From Undibacterium umbellatum (GTDB lineage: Bacteria; Pseudomonadota; Gammaproteobacteria; Burkholderiales; Burkholderiaceae_D), in NCBI RefSeq assembly GCF_014284125.1, contig NZ_JACOFX010000010.1, positions 62,001-126,000 of the forward strand: a DNA stretch of 64,000 nt, written 5' to 3'. The stretch's first letter is position 1. Every line of letters starts with the position of its first letter. Position numbers and translations under genes: made by a program. The notes under the pieces are model-generated. The model saw nothing but the letters and a program-made list of their open reading frames with translations, ran no database searches and was not told the origin of the DNA. This document shows positions 55,580-64,000 of this stretch, piece after piece.

Positions 55580-55672
55580 TTTAGGATCTTTAGCGAGCGT
55601 GTGTCGACAGGGTTAGAGCAACATAAACACAGCACATCAGCCTCGATCACACACGCCCAATAAGATCTTAAA
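55580..55672. repeat. long imperfect inverted repeat between convergent genes
   Basis: Left arm 55580-55607 (TTTAGGATCTT ... GCGTGTGTCGA) and right arm 55643-55672 (TCGATCACACACGC ... AAGATCTTAAA) are largely complementary over about 25 bases, separated by a 35-base loop. Both flanking genes end here, so it can serve as a bidirectional terminator. Confidence 0.55.
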
Positions 55673-55679
55673 CACGCTC

Positions 55680-56438
55680 TCAACCAGGCATATTCCCCTT
55701 GCGTGTCAGTTTGCCAGAACCACCTATGGATTTACTGATATTGGGGTCGCCATAATAGGCAACATCTCCTGAGCCACCTATGCTGACATCAAGTTTGTCC
55801 CGGGCCCAAACCAGGGCTACACCCGAGCCACCTATCTTGATTTTGACATTTTTTGCTTCCAGCTTGCCGACTTTGATATCACCTGAGCCGCCTATGGTAC
55901 CGTCAAATTCAGTGGCACTGCCTGCTGCCATGAAATTTCCACTACCACCTATCGCAACTTTCAGGTTGCCAGCCTGCAAGGACTTGATTTGTATATCGCC
56001 TGAACCGCCTATCCTGGCTTGCAAGTCTTTGGCTAGCAGTTTGTCAGTCCAGATTTTGCCCGAGCCACTGACAGCAATCTTGTCCAGATTTTTGCAATAG
56101 ACAATAATGTTCAGTACCTTGGTCCTGGGGTAAGTATTTTTCTCTGCGTTGCGGATTTTCAAATGGCCATTTTCGACTACTGTTTCCACCAGGGCTAGCA
56201 AATTATCGTCAGTCTCTACTTGCACACCTTCCTTGTCGCCCTGGCGCAATTCCAGTGTGGCAGGCAAGGCCAGGTCTATGCTGGTGTAGTCACTCATGGG
56301 GCGGTCTTGTTTCTGGATATTGCCAGAACCTTCAACACTCTTGCCTGAAAACCAGCCTGCAACAGCAGGCAGACTGGCCAGTGCCAGCAAGACAGCCATT
56401 GCCCCCGTGGCATAACGACGAGAAATCGATTTGTTCAA
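55680..56438 (-). CDS. DUF2807 head-GIN domain protein, secreted
   Basis: The 252-residue protein has a signal peptide (TGAMAVLLALASLPAVAGWF). A repeated beta-helix follows in which IGGSGD-type turns recur about every 20 residues (ARIGGSGDIQIK, AIGGSGNF, GTIGGSGDIKVG, KIGGSG, SIGGSGDV, SIGGSGKL), the right-handed beta-helix expected of this family. It is a periplasmic or surface adhesin-like protein of unknown function. Confidence 0.9.
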   Translation of the reverse strand: MNKSISRRYATGAMAVLLALASLPAVAGWFSGKSVEGSGNIQKQDRPMSDYTSIDLALPATLELRQGDKEGVQVETDDNLLALVETVVENGHLKIRNAEKNTYPRTKVLNIIVYCKNLDKIAVSGSGKIWTDKLLAKDLQARIGGSGDIQIKSLQAGNLKVAIGGSGNFMAAGSATEFDGTIGGSGDIKVGKLEAKNVKIKIGGSGVALVWARDKLDVSIGGSGDVAYYGDPNISKSIGGSGKLTRKGNMPG

Positions 56439-56589
56439 CTTGGTCTCCTCAATAGTTTATTGTCGTCAGACTATAGTCAATAAGCCAAGTTCCTGCAAAG
56501 GAAAACTATTTGTGACAGGCTTCCTGACGGTTACCTATCGAAGAGATGCAAGGCAAGGTAAACCAGGCAACGGCCAAACTACAATGCGC

Positions 56590-56796
56590 CTATTTGGCTT
56601 TACCGTTGGTATTATTGGGCACTCCGGACTTCAATGGCTTGACTTTGACGACCTTGCTATTGCCCTTGCAGGGTCGGTCTGACCAGGTGACGCGGCCATC
56701 AACTTCGCAGCGGAAAACAGGGGTTTGGGCAGATGCCGGTAATGGCAGCAATAGTGTCACCGTCAACGGCAGCGCTAATAGGGAAGATTTTTTCAT
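56590..56796 (-). CDS. small secreted DUF4124-like protein
   Basis: The 68-residue protein has a signal peptide (LLALPLTVTLLLPLPASAQ) and a short domain VFRCEVDGRVTWSDRPC with two Cys, which matches the DUF4124 pattern of periplasmic proteins with one disulfide. The basic tail KVVKVKPLKSG is typical. It lies 151 bases downstream of the DUF2807 gene's start on the same strand. Confidence 0.75.
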   Translation of the reverse strand: MKKSSLLALPLTVTLLLPLPASAQTPVFRCEVDGRVTWSDRPCKGNSKVVKVKPLKSGVPNNTNGKAK

Positions 56797-57091
56797 GGTG
56801 TATCTGATGGCTCACTCTGATTTTCCTTCATGAAATCATCTGACAGTGTGGCCAGGTTGCTGACCTGATGATAGGCATGACGGAATCGCGACAGTCTGAG
56901 CCTATAATCATTTCTGCGCAAGCATCACAAGCGAGTATTTGTTGATTGCCTGGCGGAATGTGTACTGATCCTGCGCCAAGGCAGCACCAACCGCTATAAG
57001 CAAATGATGCGCTGCACGATCAAAGCTTGCCATCTGCGTGGAACGTTTACAGATTCACCCTGTCATATGTTTTTTCCTTAGGAGATTTTGC

Positions 57092-57886
57092 ATGAAACAA
57101 TTTCTGCTCGCTGTGAGCCTGATCACAGGTATAGGTGCCAGTCAGGCTGCTCTGGCTGACGATGCTTTGAAAGCCGCAATCGCAGGGCAACAACGCACCC
57201 CAGCCAATACCGTACGTGACAGTGCCCGCCACCCCTATGAAACCCTGAATTTTTTTGGCATCAAACCCAATATGACAGTGGTAGAGCTGGCACCTGGCGG
57301 CGGCTGGTATACCGAAATCCTGGCGCCGTATTTGCGTGAAAATGGCAAGATGATCGTCGCCCTGGGTGACCCGGCCGTCAGTAAGGGTGCCGCCAACTTC
57401 AAGCAAAAACTGGACGCCACACCAGCCGTCTACGGCAAAGTAGAAATGGGTGTGTTCACACCGCCAGCCAAACTTGAGTACGCAGCCAAAGGCAGTGCCG
57501 ACATGGTGCTGACGTTCAGAAATGTCCATAACTGGATAGCAAATGGCGAGCCAGCCATGAAAACCCTGTTCCAGAGTGCTTATGACACCTTGAAACCAGG
57601 TGGCGTATTTGGCGTGGTTGAACATCGTTTGCCAGCCGGTAAAACCCAGGACGAAAAAGCCAGCACAGGTTATGTGCATGAAAGCTATGTCATCAAACTG
57701 GCCGAGAGCGTAGGCTTCAAGCTGGCGGGGAAATCTGAAGTCAATGCCAATCCAAAAGATACTGCCGACCATGAAAATGGCGTGTGGGCCTTGCCACCTA
57801 CCCTGGCCAACAAGGAAAAAGACAAAGCCAAATACCAGGCCATAGGTGAAAGTGACCGGATGACACTGAAGTTCGTCAAACCTTAA
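57092..57886 (+). CDS. exported class I SAM-dependent methyltransferase
   Basis: ATG 57092 follows TTAGGAG. A signal peptide (QFLLAVSLITGIGASQAALA) precedes a class I methyltransferase fold: VVELAPGGGWYTEIL for SAM, then KMIVALGD, DMVLTFRNVHNWIANG and LKPGGVFGVVEHR. The protein is 264 residues. A signal peptide on a SAM enzyme is odd because SAM is made in the cytoplasm; related exported proteins occur in several proteobacteria. A strong terminator follows. Confidence 0.88.
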   Translation: MKQFLLAVSLITGIGASQAALADDALKAAIAGQQRTPANTVRDSARHPYETLNFFGIKPNMTVVELAPGGGWYTEILAPYLRENGKMIVALGDPAVSKGAANFKQKLDATPAVYGKVEMGVFTPPAKLEYAAKGSADMVLTFRNVHNWIANGEPAMKTLFQSAYDTLKPGGVFGVVEHRLPAGKTQDEKASTGYVHESYVIKLAESVGFKLAGKSEVNANPKDTADHENGVWALPPTLANKEKDKAKYQAIGESDRMTLKFVKP

Positions 57887-57907
57887 GGCAAGCTCACTGG
57901 CAAGACA

Positions 57908-57944
57908 GGCAGTAACAGCCTATGATGACTGTTACTGCCTTTTT
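57908..57944 (+). terminator. terminator after the methyltransferase gene
   Basis: GGCAGTAACAG and CTGTTACTGCC form an 11-base-pair stem with a 10-base loop, followed by TTTTT. It separates the methyltransferase gene from yceI, which begins 15 bases later. Confidence 0.85.
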
Positions 57945-57958
57945 GATTGGGTGCTTTC

Positions 57959-58522
57959 ATGTTCAAGAAATACCTTTTAGTGTTTGTATGTGGCTATTGC
58001 CTGCCTGTAGCCGCTGCTGACAAATACCTGATCGACTCTGAGCATACTTTCAGCAATTTTGAATACAAGCACTGGGGCTTGTCCTTGCAGCGCGGCCGCT
58101 TTGACAAGAATAGTGGCAGCATAGAACTCGACATGGATAACAAGACTGGCAGCCTGCAAATTGCCATCGAAGCTGACTCCATCAATACTGGCTCTGATAC
58201 TTTCAACAATATCCTACGCTCAGAAAATTTTTTCAATGCTGCAAAATATCCAAAGATCTCTTTTCTGTCGAACAGGCTGATCTTCAATGAAGACAAGCTG
58301 GTGCAGGTGGAAGGTGATTTGACAATCAAGGATGTTACCCGCAAGGTGACCGTAGATATCACGCATTTCGAGTGCCGCTTCATGATCCTCTACTTGAAGC
58401 GTGCCTGCGGTGCAAATGGCAATACCAAAATCCTGCGCAGCGATTATGGTGTTGGCCGCTACGTGCCCTTTGTCAGCGACGAAGTGACTTTGTCCTTCAG
58501 TGTTGAAGCCATCAAAGATTAG
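57959..58522 (+). CDS. YceI-family periplasmic protein
   Basis: The 187-residue protein has a signal peptide (YLLVFVCGYCLPVAAADKYL) and the YceI lipocalin-like barrel: IDSEHTFSNFEYKHWGLSLQ, GSIELDMDNKTGSLQIAIEA and VEGDLTIKDVTRKVTVDITH. The family binds isoprenoid quinones or similar lipids. It overlaps the convergent DMT transporter by 4 bases. Confidence 0.92.
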   Translation: MFKKYLLVFVCGYCLPVAAADKYLIDSEHTFSNFEYKHWGLSLQRGRFDKNSGSIELDMDNKTGSLQIAIEADSINTGSDTFNNILRSENFFNAAKYPKISFLSNRLIFNEDKLVQVEGDLTIKDVTRKVTVDITHFECRFMILYLKRACGANGNTKILRSDYGVGRYVPFVSDEVTLSFSVEAIKD

Positions 58523-59370
58523 GTGTACCGGATCACGACTGCGCCTGCTACTGCCAGCATGATGGCAGCCAGGCGTCTGGCAGAAATTGTTTCGTGCAGC
58601 ACCCAGGCAGCAATTGCCGTGGCAAACAGGATGGAAGTTTCACGCAAGGCCGCGATGGCGGCCACAGGTGCCAGCGTCATAGCCCATAGTGCCAGTCCAT
58701 ACGAAGCGACAGAACCTGCACCACCGGCTATGCCGAATAAATATTTGCCCCTGATATAGGCAAGAAAAGTCTGCCTGTTTCTGAGCATGACAAGTGCCAG
58801 CAACACCAACGCCGTCAGCAAGAAAATCCACATGGTATAGGCAGCAGGCGCACCCGACTTGCGTACACCTATACCATCTACAACGGTATAACCGGCGATG
58901 AAACACGCATTCAGCAAGGCAAAGCCACGGCTCAATAATGCTTGATTTCCAGCCCCTGTTTTGCGTTCACCAGACAGGCTTAAACCAAGTATGCCCAGTA
59001 CCAGCATAGCCAGCCCCAACCAGCGCAAGACGGGCACAGCCTCGCCTAAGACAGTGCCGCTGACCAGCGCGACCAGCAATGGTGCCGTCCCGCGCATGAG
59101 TGGATAAGCCTCGCTCATGTCACCATGCCGGTAAGCTGCTGCCAGCAAATAGAAATATACCACCTGCAAAGCTACCGATGCCAGCATGAATACCCAGCTA
59201 CTTGCATCCGGCTGGCGTACAAAAGGCAAGAGCACTACACAAACCGCGCCAGCACCGGAAGTCACCAAGACGGTATTAAAGTATTTATTATTGCCAACCT
59301 TAATGACCGCATTCCAGGCAGCATGCAAGAATGCTGCGAACAGGACGACGAGTACAACCAGTGTTGACAT
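58519..59370 (-). CDS. EamA/DMT-family transporter
   Basis: The 283-residue protein has ten transmembrane segments in two EamA repeats (VLVVLFAAFLHAAWNAVIKV near the start, VAAIAALRETSILFATAIAA in the second). It probably exports a metabolite. It overlaps the 3' end of yceI by 4 bases and is divergent from a GNAT acetyltransferase gene. Confidence 0.9.
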   Translation of the reverse strand: MSTLVVLVVLFAAFLHAAWNAVIKVGNNKYFNTVLVTSGAGAVCVVLLPFVRQPDASSWVFMLASVALQVVYFYLLAAAYRHGDMSEAYPLMRGTAPLLVALVSGTVLGEAVPVLRWLGLAMLVLGILGLSLSGERKTGAGNQALLSRGFALLNACFIAGYTVVDGIGVRKSGAPAAYTMWIFLLTALVLLALVMLRNRQTFLAYIRGKYLFGIAGGAGSVASYGLALWAMTLAPVAAIAALRETSILFATAIAAWVLHETISARRLAAIMLAVAGAVVIRYT

Positions 59371-59521
59371 GGATATGCAGGCTAAAAGAAGTCGATAAAA
59401 AGTAAGCGGATATTAACATTTCCTGCATATGAATTGCTGCGGTGCTTTTCACGGCATTCTCCATATTGTCAACGTAACGGGCAATTTCGCATTTCTCATA
59501 AATGCCACTGTAAAATCATGA

Positions 59522-60019
59522 ATGCCAAACATCACTTTCTTACCGTTTATAAAAATGTCGCCAAGCTTACGCCCCGTCCTGATGGATGACTATGCTGTGA
59601 TCGCTCGCTGGATAACCAGTGCGCAAGCTTGCTCACGCTGGGCTGGGCCCACCGTAACTTATCCTTTTAAGCAAAATGACTTGCCCGCACTACTGGCAAA
59701 GCCGCAAGCACAGTCGATAGTCCTGGTTGACGCCAACTTGAAGATCGTCGGATACGCCCAGTTCTGGCCACGGGATGAACAACGTGTGCACCTGGGCCGC
59801 ATCATCGTTTCGCCAGCGGCACGTGGGAAGGGCTATGGCAGACTATTGTGTGAGCAACTGATGCAGTTGGCCATCACTGAAACAGGCTTGCCCGTGCTCA
59901 GCCTGCGCGTCTACCGCGACAATCCGGGTGCGCTGCATTTGTATCAGCAACTAGGCTTTGCAGAGATCGAGGCGGATTCCAATGACGAAGTACTGGCAAT
60001 GGAATACAAAGTGAAATGA
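59522..60019 (+). CDS. GNAT-family N-acetyltransferase
   Basis: The protein is 165 residues; an internal ATG at 59555 gives a more usual N-terminus (SPSLRPVLMDDYAVIARWIT). Acetyl-CoA motif A is LGRIIVSPAARGKGYGRLLC, and the C-terminal block is YRDNPGALHLYQQLGFAEIE. The layout fits a small-molecule or ribosomal acetyltransferase. It is convergent with the phoD-like gene. Confidence 0.86.
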   Translation: MPNITFLPFIKMSPSLRPVLMDDYAVIARWITSAQACSRWAGPTVTYPFKQNDLPALLAKPQAQSIVLVDANLKIVGYAQFWPRDEQRVHLGRIIVSPAARGKGYGRLLCEQLMQLAITETGLPVLSLRVYRDNPGALHLYQQLGFAEIEADSNDEVLAMEYKVK

Positions 60020-60020
60020 A

Positions 60021-60047
60021 TGGCGAAGCCAGATAGCGGCTTCGCCA
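60021..60047. terminator. hairpin between convergent genes
   Basis: TGGCGAAGCC and GGCTTCGCCA form a perfect 10-base-pair stem around AGATAGC. It lies between the acetyltransferase stop (60019) and the PhoD stop (60069). There is no T-tract on either strand, so any termination would be weak. Confidence 0.5.
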
Positions 60048-60068
60048 GAGAGCCTGTCTCAGTTCATC

Positions 60069-61784
60069 TTAACCAGCGTAAGTGAAGGTATCCACGCTGG
60101 TGGTATAGCTGGAACTGGTGACGGTGCTGACATACACATACTCACCCTTGGCCTGAGTAGGCGTGACGGTGATCAGCATATAGCCACGACGATAAGTGTC
60201 TATGTAAGTGATGTCATCCACCAAGGCCTTGATGGTGCCTGCCAGTGTTGCAGGAGGCACGACTGATGGCGGGAACACACTTTCAAAACCGGAGGAAGTC
60301 ACCGACATGCCAGCAAATTCTGCACCTACTTGCGTGCCATCTGGCAGTGTCAGTTTATTGAACCAGGCATTATGGCTATCACCGGACAAGACCAGGAATT
60401 TCTTGCCTGCCGTTTTCAATTTCGCAGCGGAGTTGAACACGGCATCGCGCGCATTTGGATAACCTTCCCAGTTGTCGAAGGTATAGGAAATTTTGGGATT
60501 CTTCAGCGGATCAAGCAAGTCTTTTTGCGTCTGTGTTTGCGCCGCTGTCGGGGTCGCTTTGGCCGTCAGATAGGCAGTCACGGATTCTGCGCTCAGATTG
60601 GTTTGCAGTACAGACACTGGCAATTGAACGCGCCCCATGACAGTCTGGTTACCCAAGATTTGCCAGGTTGCCTTGGACGAACTCATTTGGCTATCCAGCC
60701 AGGCTTGCTGGGTAGTGCCCAGCAACTGTTTGTTTTTGTTAAAGGCATAAGGCAGGAACTTGGGATCAGCCACATCACGGCCTTGTGCATCGACCATGCG
60801 GTCTGGTGCCTGTTCGCGACCGATGATGCGGGTATCGAGCATGTGCAGGGACAACAAATTGCCGAAATCAAATGAACGGTAAATTTTCAGCAGATTGGCT
60901 GCGTCTGGTGAACGTATTGGCATCCACTCATGATAGACCTGGCTGGCCGCTGCCTTGCGTGCAGCCCAGGTACCCTGCGTTGCAGGATTATGGTTTTCTG
61001 CATTATCTATCCAGGCATTGTTGGCGAACTCATGATCATCCCAAATGGTGATCATGGGCATACGCGCATGCAGGGCTTTCAAATAAGGGTCTGCCTTGTG
61101 CAGGGCATGGCGGGCGCGGTAATCGGCTACTGTAACGATCTCGCTGGCAGGTGCAGATACGCGGCCTGCGACTTGTGAAGCGGCTGGTGGATAGACACCA
61201 TCCTTGTATTCATAAATATAGTCACCCAGGTGCAGGGCGAACTGGGCACCTGAAGATACCGCACTGTCATAGGCATTGAAGTAGCCAGCAGGATAATCAC
61301 TGCAAGAGAACACAGCCAGCTTGACCTGGTCTATATTGCCTACTGGCAGCGTGCGGGTTCGGCCAACCGGGGATACGCTATTATTCGGCGCGACAAAGCG
61401 GTAGTAGTATTCAGTATTTGCAGCCAGGCCAGTAGCATCGACCTTGGCGGTGAAACCTGAACCAGAACTTGCTGTTACCTTGCCAGAGAACAGTACAGTC
61501 GCAAAACTCGCATCGGCCGCCATTTGCCAGGTCAGGTCCACGCTGACATCTGTCGATATCTTGGCGTGGGTCCACAAGATCACGCGGTCAGCCAGAGGGT
61601 CGCCACTGGCGACACCGTAATTAAAAGCTGCCATCTCGCCATTTAACACCGTGGAAGAACCGCCACAGGCAGTTAATACACCGCCAGATGCCATCACGGC
61701 AGCGACGGAAGACATCTTGATAACGAAGCCACGTCTGGCAATATTTGCTGGCGCTTTTGAATTTTTCTTCTGATCGTTTTGCAT
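60069..61784 (-). CDS. PhoD-type alkaline phosphatase
   Basis: The 571-residue phosphodiesterase/phosphatase has a Tat-like start (RR at 17-18, RRGFVIK) and a lipobox-like LTAC with C40. An N-terminal PhoD domain leads to a metallophosphatase core: HLGDYIYEY, IWDDHEFANNAW and VLSGDSHNAWF. It is a candidate for hydrolysing phosphodiesters at the outer surface when phosphate is low. No pho box was identified. It is convergent with the acetyltransferase gene. Confidence 0.9.
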   Translation of the reverse strand: MQNDQKKNSKAPANIARRGFVIKMSSVAAVMASGGVLTACGGSSTVLNGEMAAFNYGVASGDPLADRVILWTHAKISTDVSVDLTWQMAADASFATVLFSGKVTASSGSGFTAKVDATGLAANTEYYYRFVAPNNSVSPVGRTRTLPVGNIDQVKLAVFSCSDYPAGYFNAYDSAVSSGAQFALHLGDYIYEYKDGVYPPAASQVAGRVSAPASEIVTVADYRARHALHKADPYLKALHARMPMITIWDDHEFANNAWIDNAENHNPATQGTWAARKAAASQVYHEWMPIRSPDAANLLKIYRSFDFGNLLSLHMLDTRIIGREQAPDRMVDAQGRDVADPKFLPYAFNKNKQLLGTTQQAWLDSQMSSSKATWQILGNQTVMGRVQLPVSVLQTNLSAESVTAYLTAKATPTAAQTQTQKDLLDPLKNPKISYTFDNWEGYPNARDAVFNSAAKLKTAGKKFLVLSGDSHNAWFNKLTLPDGTQVGAEFAGMSVTSSGFESVFPPSVVPPATLAGTIKALVDDITYIDTYRRGYMLITVTPTQAKGEYVYVSTVTSSSYTTSVDTFTYAG

Positions 61785-61975
61785 CTGGCTACTCCCCTGG
61801 AAAATGAGAGATAGTAGGACTGCCTTATGTCAGGGATATGACGCTAACGACGATTCTCTAAAGAAAGTCTAGAGCATGCACTCTAGTGAATAAAAAGGCG
61901 CTGGCGCAGAGTTTGCAAAAACTGGGCATAATGAGTTTTTCCAATTTTTCCAGTATCCCACACCGAGAGGCTCCC

Positions 61976-62587
61976 ATGATAGAAGTCCACCACTTAAAAG
62001 AATCACGCTCACGTCGTATTACCTGGTTGCTGGAAGAACTGGGGCTGGATTACACCGTCATCTCGTATGACCGCGATCCCAAGACGCGTCTGGCACCGCC
62101 TGAGCTGCAAAAGATACACCCTCTGGGTAAAGCCCCTGTCATACGAGATAAAGACCAGACGCTGATAGAGTCCGGTGCCATCATCGATTACCTGATCCGC
62201 ACTTATGGTAATGGCAGCCTGGCTCCTGCCGTGGGCACGGCTAACTACAACCGCTATGTACAGTTCCTGCACTATGCCGAAGGTTCAGCCATGTTGCCAC
62301 TACTGCTGAAGCTGTATGTGAGTCGCCTTGGTGAGGCTGGCGCACCGCTGCACCCACGTATCAACGGCGAGGTGGCAAACCATTTCAGTTATCTGAATAG
62401 CGAGCTGGAAAGCCGTGATTACTTTGTTGGCGACAGCTTGACGGGCGCAGACATACAATTATCCTTCGCCATACAGTCAGCAGTGCGCGGCGCAGGTCGT
62501 GAAGCCTTCCCTAACCTGACACGCTTTGTCGATATGGTAGCGGCTCGTCCTGCCTATCAAAGAGCCGTAGAAAAATATAGTGAGTAA
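61976..62587 (+). CDS. glutathione S-transferase
   Basis: The 203-residue protein starts at ATG 61976 after GAGAGG; an upstream in-frame ATG at 61886 would add a segment with no domain match. The thioredoxin fold is MIEVHHLKESRSRRITWLLE to GKAPVIRDKDQTLIESGAII, with the glutathione-binding ES pair. The C-terminal helical domain ends FPNLTRFVDMVAARPAYQRA. It is immediately upstream of the retron RNA region but has a separate job. Confidence 0.9.
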   Translation: MIEVHHLKESRSRRITWLLEELGLDYTVISYDRDPKTRLAPPELQKIHPLGKAPVIRDKDQTLIESGAIIDYLIRTYGNGSLAPAVGTANYNRYVQFLHYAEGSAMLPLLLKLYVSRLGEAGAPLHPRINGEVANHFSYLNSELESRDYFVGDSLTGADIQLSFAIQSAVRGAGREAFPNLTRFVDMVAARPAYQRAVEKYSE

Positions 62588-62651
62588 TATCAGCGGCCTG
62601 CAATTCGATGCCAGGATTGACAGGTACGATTGCATGCTCTATCTTCGCATT

Positions 62652-62811
62652 GCGGCGGACCCTGCAAGCTGGCGCTCAGACGCAAGTCCATAGTGCCTCT
62701 GCGGGGTTACCCCGCGGCATAAATTTACCTGGTATTTCATCGCGTGAGCCTGCCTGCACTTCATGCAGGACAGCTCACACTATACGAGACTGGTTGCAGG
62801 CTCTCCGCCGC
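62652..62811 (+). ncRNA. retron msr-msd RNA region
   Basis: Left repeat a1 (GCGGCGGA-C-CCTGCAA, 62652-62667) and right repeat a2 (62794-62811) pair over 8 and 7 bases with a 1-by-3 internal bulge. AGC follows a1 at 62667-62669, and its G (62668) is the expected branch point. Inside is a hairpin GCGGGG/CCCCGC with outer TGCC/GGCA (62694-62719). A second hairpin GTGAGC/GCTCAC with inner CCTGCA/TGCAGG (62744-62778) would be the msd stem. It ends 19 bases before the reverse transcriptase ATG, as in known retrons. A 72-codon ORF overlapping it is spurious. Confidence 0.72.
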
Positions 62812-62830
62812 CCCTTCATTACCTGAAAGC

Positions 62831-64000
62831 ATGGACACACCCAAGCAGGTCGCCTTAGCCATTGCCGATGCCTTACTGGCAGGTGAATTCAGTCATATCG
62901 CACTGATGAAAAACATGAGCTGGGTATTGGGGAAAAAATGGCCGTGGATACCGTCACTGTGCCAAAAAATTTACCTGCATGCTGGCCCGCATTTTTATCA
63001 TTACAGTCGTCATGAAATGGCCGCACTTATAGTGGATGACCGTGGTTTCGACGATGCCTGGCGTGGTAAAGATAAACCGCAAATCAAACAGTATTGCCTG
63101 CAGCCAGCCATTGCACCAGAAAAACCAGCATGGCTGCAAGCTTTGGCCTTGCCTGAACTCAGCAACTCTGCTGATCTGGCAAAACACCTCAACCTGAGTA
63201 TCGGTGATTTGGCCTGGTTTGCCGATCAATGGCGGCAGGATGCGCAAGCATCATCACAACTGGGACACTATCATTACCGCTGGCTGGAAAAAGCTACTGG
63301 CGGTTGGCGCTTGCTGGAAGTACCCAAGTCACGCCTGCGCAATATACAAAGAAAAGTTCTGCAACAGATACTGAACCGTGTGCCGCCGCATGCAGCAGCG
63401 CAGGCATTCCAACATGGTCGCTCCAGTCTCAGCCATGCTGCACAACATACCGGGCAGCGCGTTGTGGTGAGACTGGATTTGAAAGATTTCTTTACAAGTA
63501 TTACCGGCTCCCGCCTGCATGCCCTGTTTGCCAAGCTAGGTTATCCGGAAAAAGTTGCAGGCACGCTGGCACGACTATGCAGCAACCGCACGCCCACCGC
63601 CATCGTCAAAGACAAGGCCAGCAACTCACAGGCCTCAGTCAGTTCAGGTCATTTACTACGTAGCCCACATCTGCCGCAAGGTGCACCGACCTCCCCTGCC
63701 CTCGCCAATCTCTGTGCATACCGACTTGATATTCGTCTGCAGGCTTTGGCAGATAGGATGCAGGTCAGCTATAGCCGTTATGCGGATGACCTGACGTTTT
63801 CTGGTAATGCGCAATTTGAGCAAAGCCTGGCGCGCTTCATCCCGCAAGTAGCAGCTATCGCGATAGAAGAAGGTTTTGTATTGAACTATAGAAAAACCCG
63901 CATCATGCGGGCCGCGACCAGGCAGCAAGTCACAGGCATTGTCGTGAACAGCCACTGTAATGTCAAACGCAGCGATTACGATACTCTGAAAGCGATATTG
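62831..64000 (+). CDS. retron reverse transcriptase, partial
   Basis: The gene is open to the window edge (390 codons). The RT core begins near residue 150: HYRWLEKATGGWRLLEVPKS, then LDLKDFF (about 215-221, first metal Asp), LPQGAPTSPALANL, and catalytic YADD (317-320). VTG at 367-369 is the retron-type Y-region signature. Residues 1-145 are an N-terminal extension. The overall order resembles myxobacterial-type retron RTs. I did not find an NAxxH motif. The thumb domain and any effector gene lie beyond the edge. It uses the RNA just upstream as primer and template for msDNA. Confidence 0.9.
   Translation, partial: MDTPKQVALAIADALLAGEFSHIALMKNMSWVLGKKWPWIPSLCQKIYLHAGPHFYHYSRHEMAALIVDDRGFDDAWRGKDKPQIKQYCLQPAIAPEKPAWLQALALPELSNSADLAKHLNLSIGDLAWFADQWRQDAQASSQLGHYHYRWLEKATGGWRLLEVPKSRLRNIQRKVLQQILNRVPPHAAAQAFQHGRSSLSHAAQHTGQRVVVRLDLKDFFTSITGSRLHALFAKLGYPEKVAGTLARLCSNRTPTAIVKDKASNSQASVSSGHLLRSPHLPQGAPTSPALANLCAYRLDIRLQALADRMQVSYSRYADDLTFSGNAQFEQSLARFIPQVAAIAIEEGFVLNYRKTRIMRAATRQQVTGIVVNSHCNVKRSDYDTLKAIL

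Noticed and set aside
62608..62826. 72-codon ORF over the retron RNA
   Set aside because: It spans the a1/a2 repeats and hairpins and has no ribosome binding site; the RNA explanation is better.

Overview
The window looks like a chromosomal segment of a beta-proteobacterium. A PhaM-type polyhydroxyalkanoate granule protein, paired DUF3108 proteins, FadH, QueC, many orphan amino-acid-binding proteins and moderate G+C point to Burkholderiales, family Oxalobacteraceae. An Undibacterium-like genus is my best guess, inferred from family recognition rather than a search. I saw no rRNA, tRNA, CRISPR array or intact insertion sequence.

Layout. 1-2.9 kb: end of an NTF2-like gene, then fadH divergent from a PadR/AphA-type regulator, with two matching operators on the fadH promoter. 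2.9-4.65 kb: a decayed stretch resembling a small integron-cassette remnant (attC-like sites, one intact ORF, one frameshifted secreted-protein gene). 4.6-9.1 kb: stress genes (flavodoxin-like oxidoreductase, OsmC, Fe-SOD) and an unrecognised two-gene unit. 9.4-17.8 kb: a secreted protein, PhaM, a MITE-like element, a substrate-binding protein, two DUF3108 proteins, a kinase-universal stress protein fusion with a phosphoesterase, and QueC.

17.9-27 kb: a Wzx-like flippase facing a tight six-gene operon: carrier protein, acyl-CoA dehydrogenase, amino acid:[carrier protein] ligase, DUF1839, GH2 glycosidase and a double alpha/beta hydrolase. The operon should load an amino acid on a dedicated carrier and oxidise it there; the product is unknown. 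27-36.6 kb: substrate-binding proteins, a sirtuin, an isolated PhnM with a DUF1045 phosphonate protein, a LysR/oxidoreductase/MFS unit and small genes. 36.6-44.3 kb: a B12 radical SAM protein, a CaiB/BaiF CoA-transferase divergent from an HTH-citrate synthase fusion across a palindromic operator, an HTH/DUF2975 pair and a TonB-dependent receptor.

44.5-50.3 kb: a complete STM4011-STM4015-type operon (two radical SAM enzymes, an alkaline-phosphatase-superfamily hydrolase, an ATP-grasp-like protein, a WGR-leucine-rich-repeat protein) with an extra HAD phosphatase gene. This system has no known function. 50.8-51.6 kb: cspA, followed by about 550 bases without a gene that carry four copies of a short repeat, several hairpins and a strong terminator, a candidate structured RNA. 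51.6-62.6 kb: regulators, three consecutive GyrI-like ligand-binding genes, cell-envelope proteins, an exported methyltransferase, YceI, a DMT transporter, PhoD and a glutathione S-transferase.

62.65-64 kb: a retron. A non-coding segment with a1/a2-type inverted repeats, an AGC branch-point triplet and two strong hairpins lies directly upstream of a reverse transcriptase gene (YADD and VTG motifs) that runs off the window edge. The retron, the STM401x operon, the amino-acid carrier operon and the cspA-downstream RNA are the four regions most likely to hold undescribed biology.
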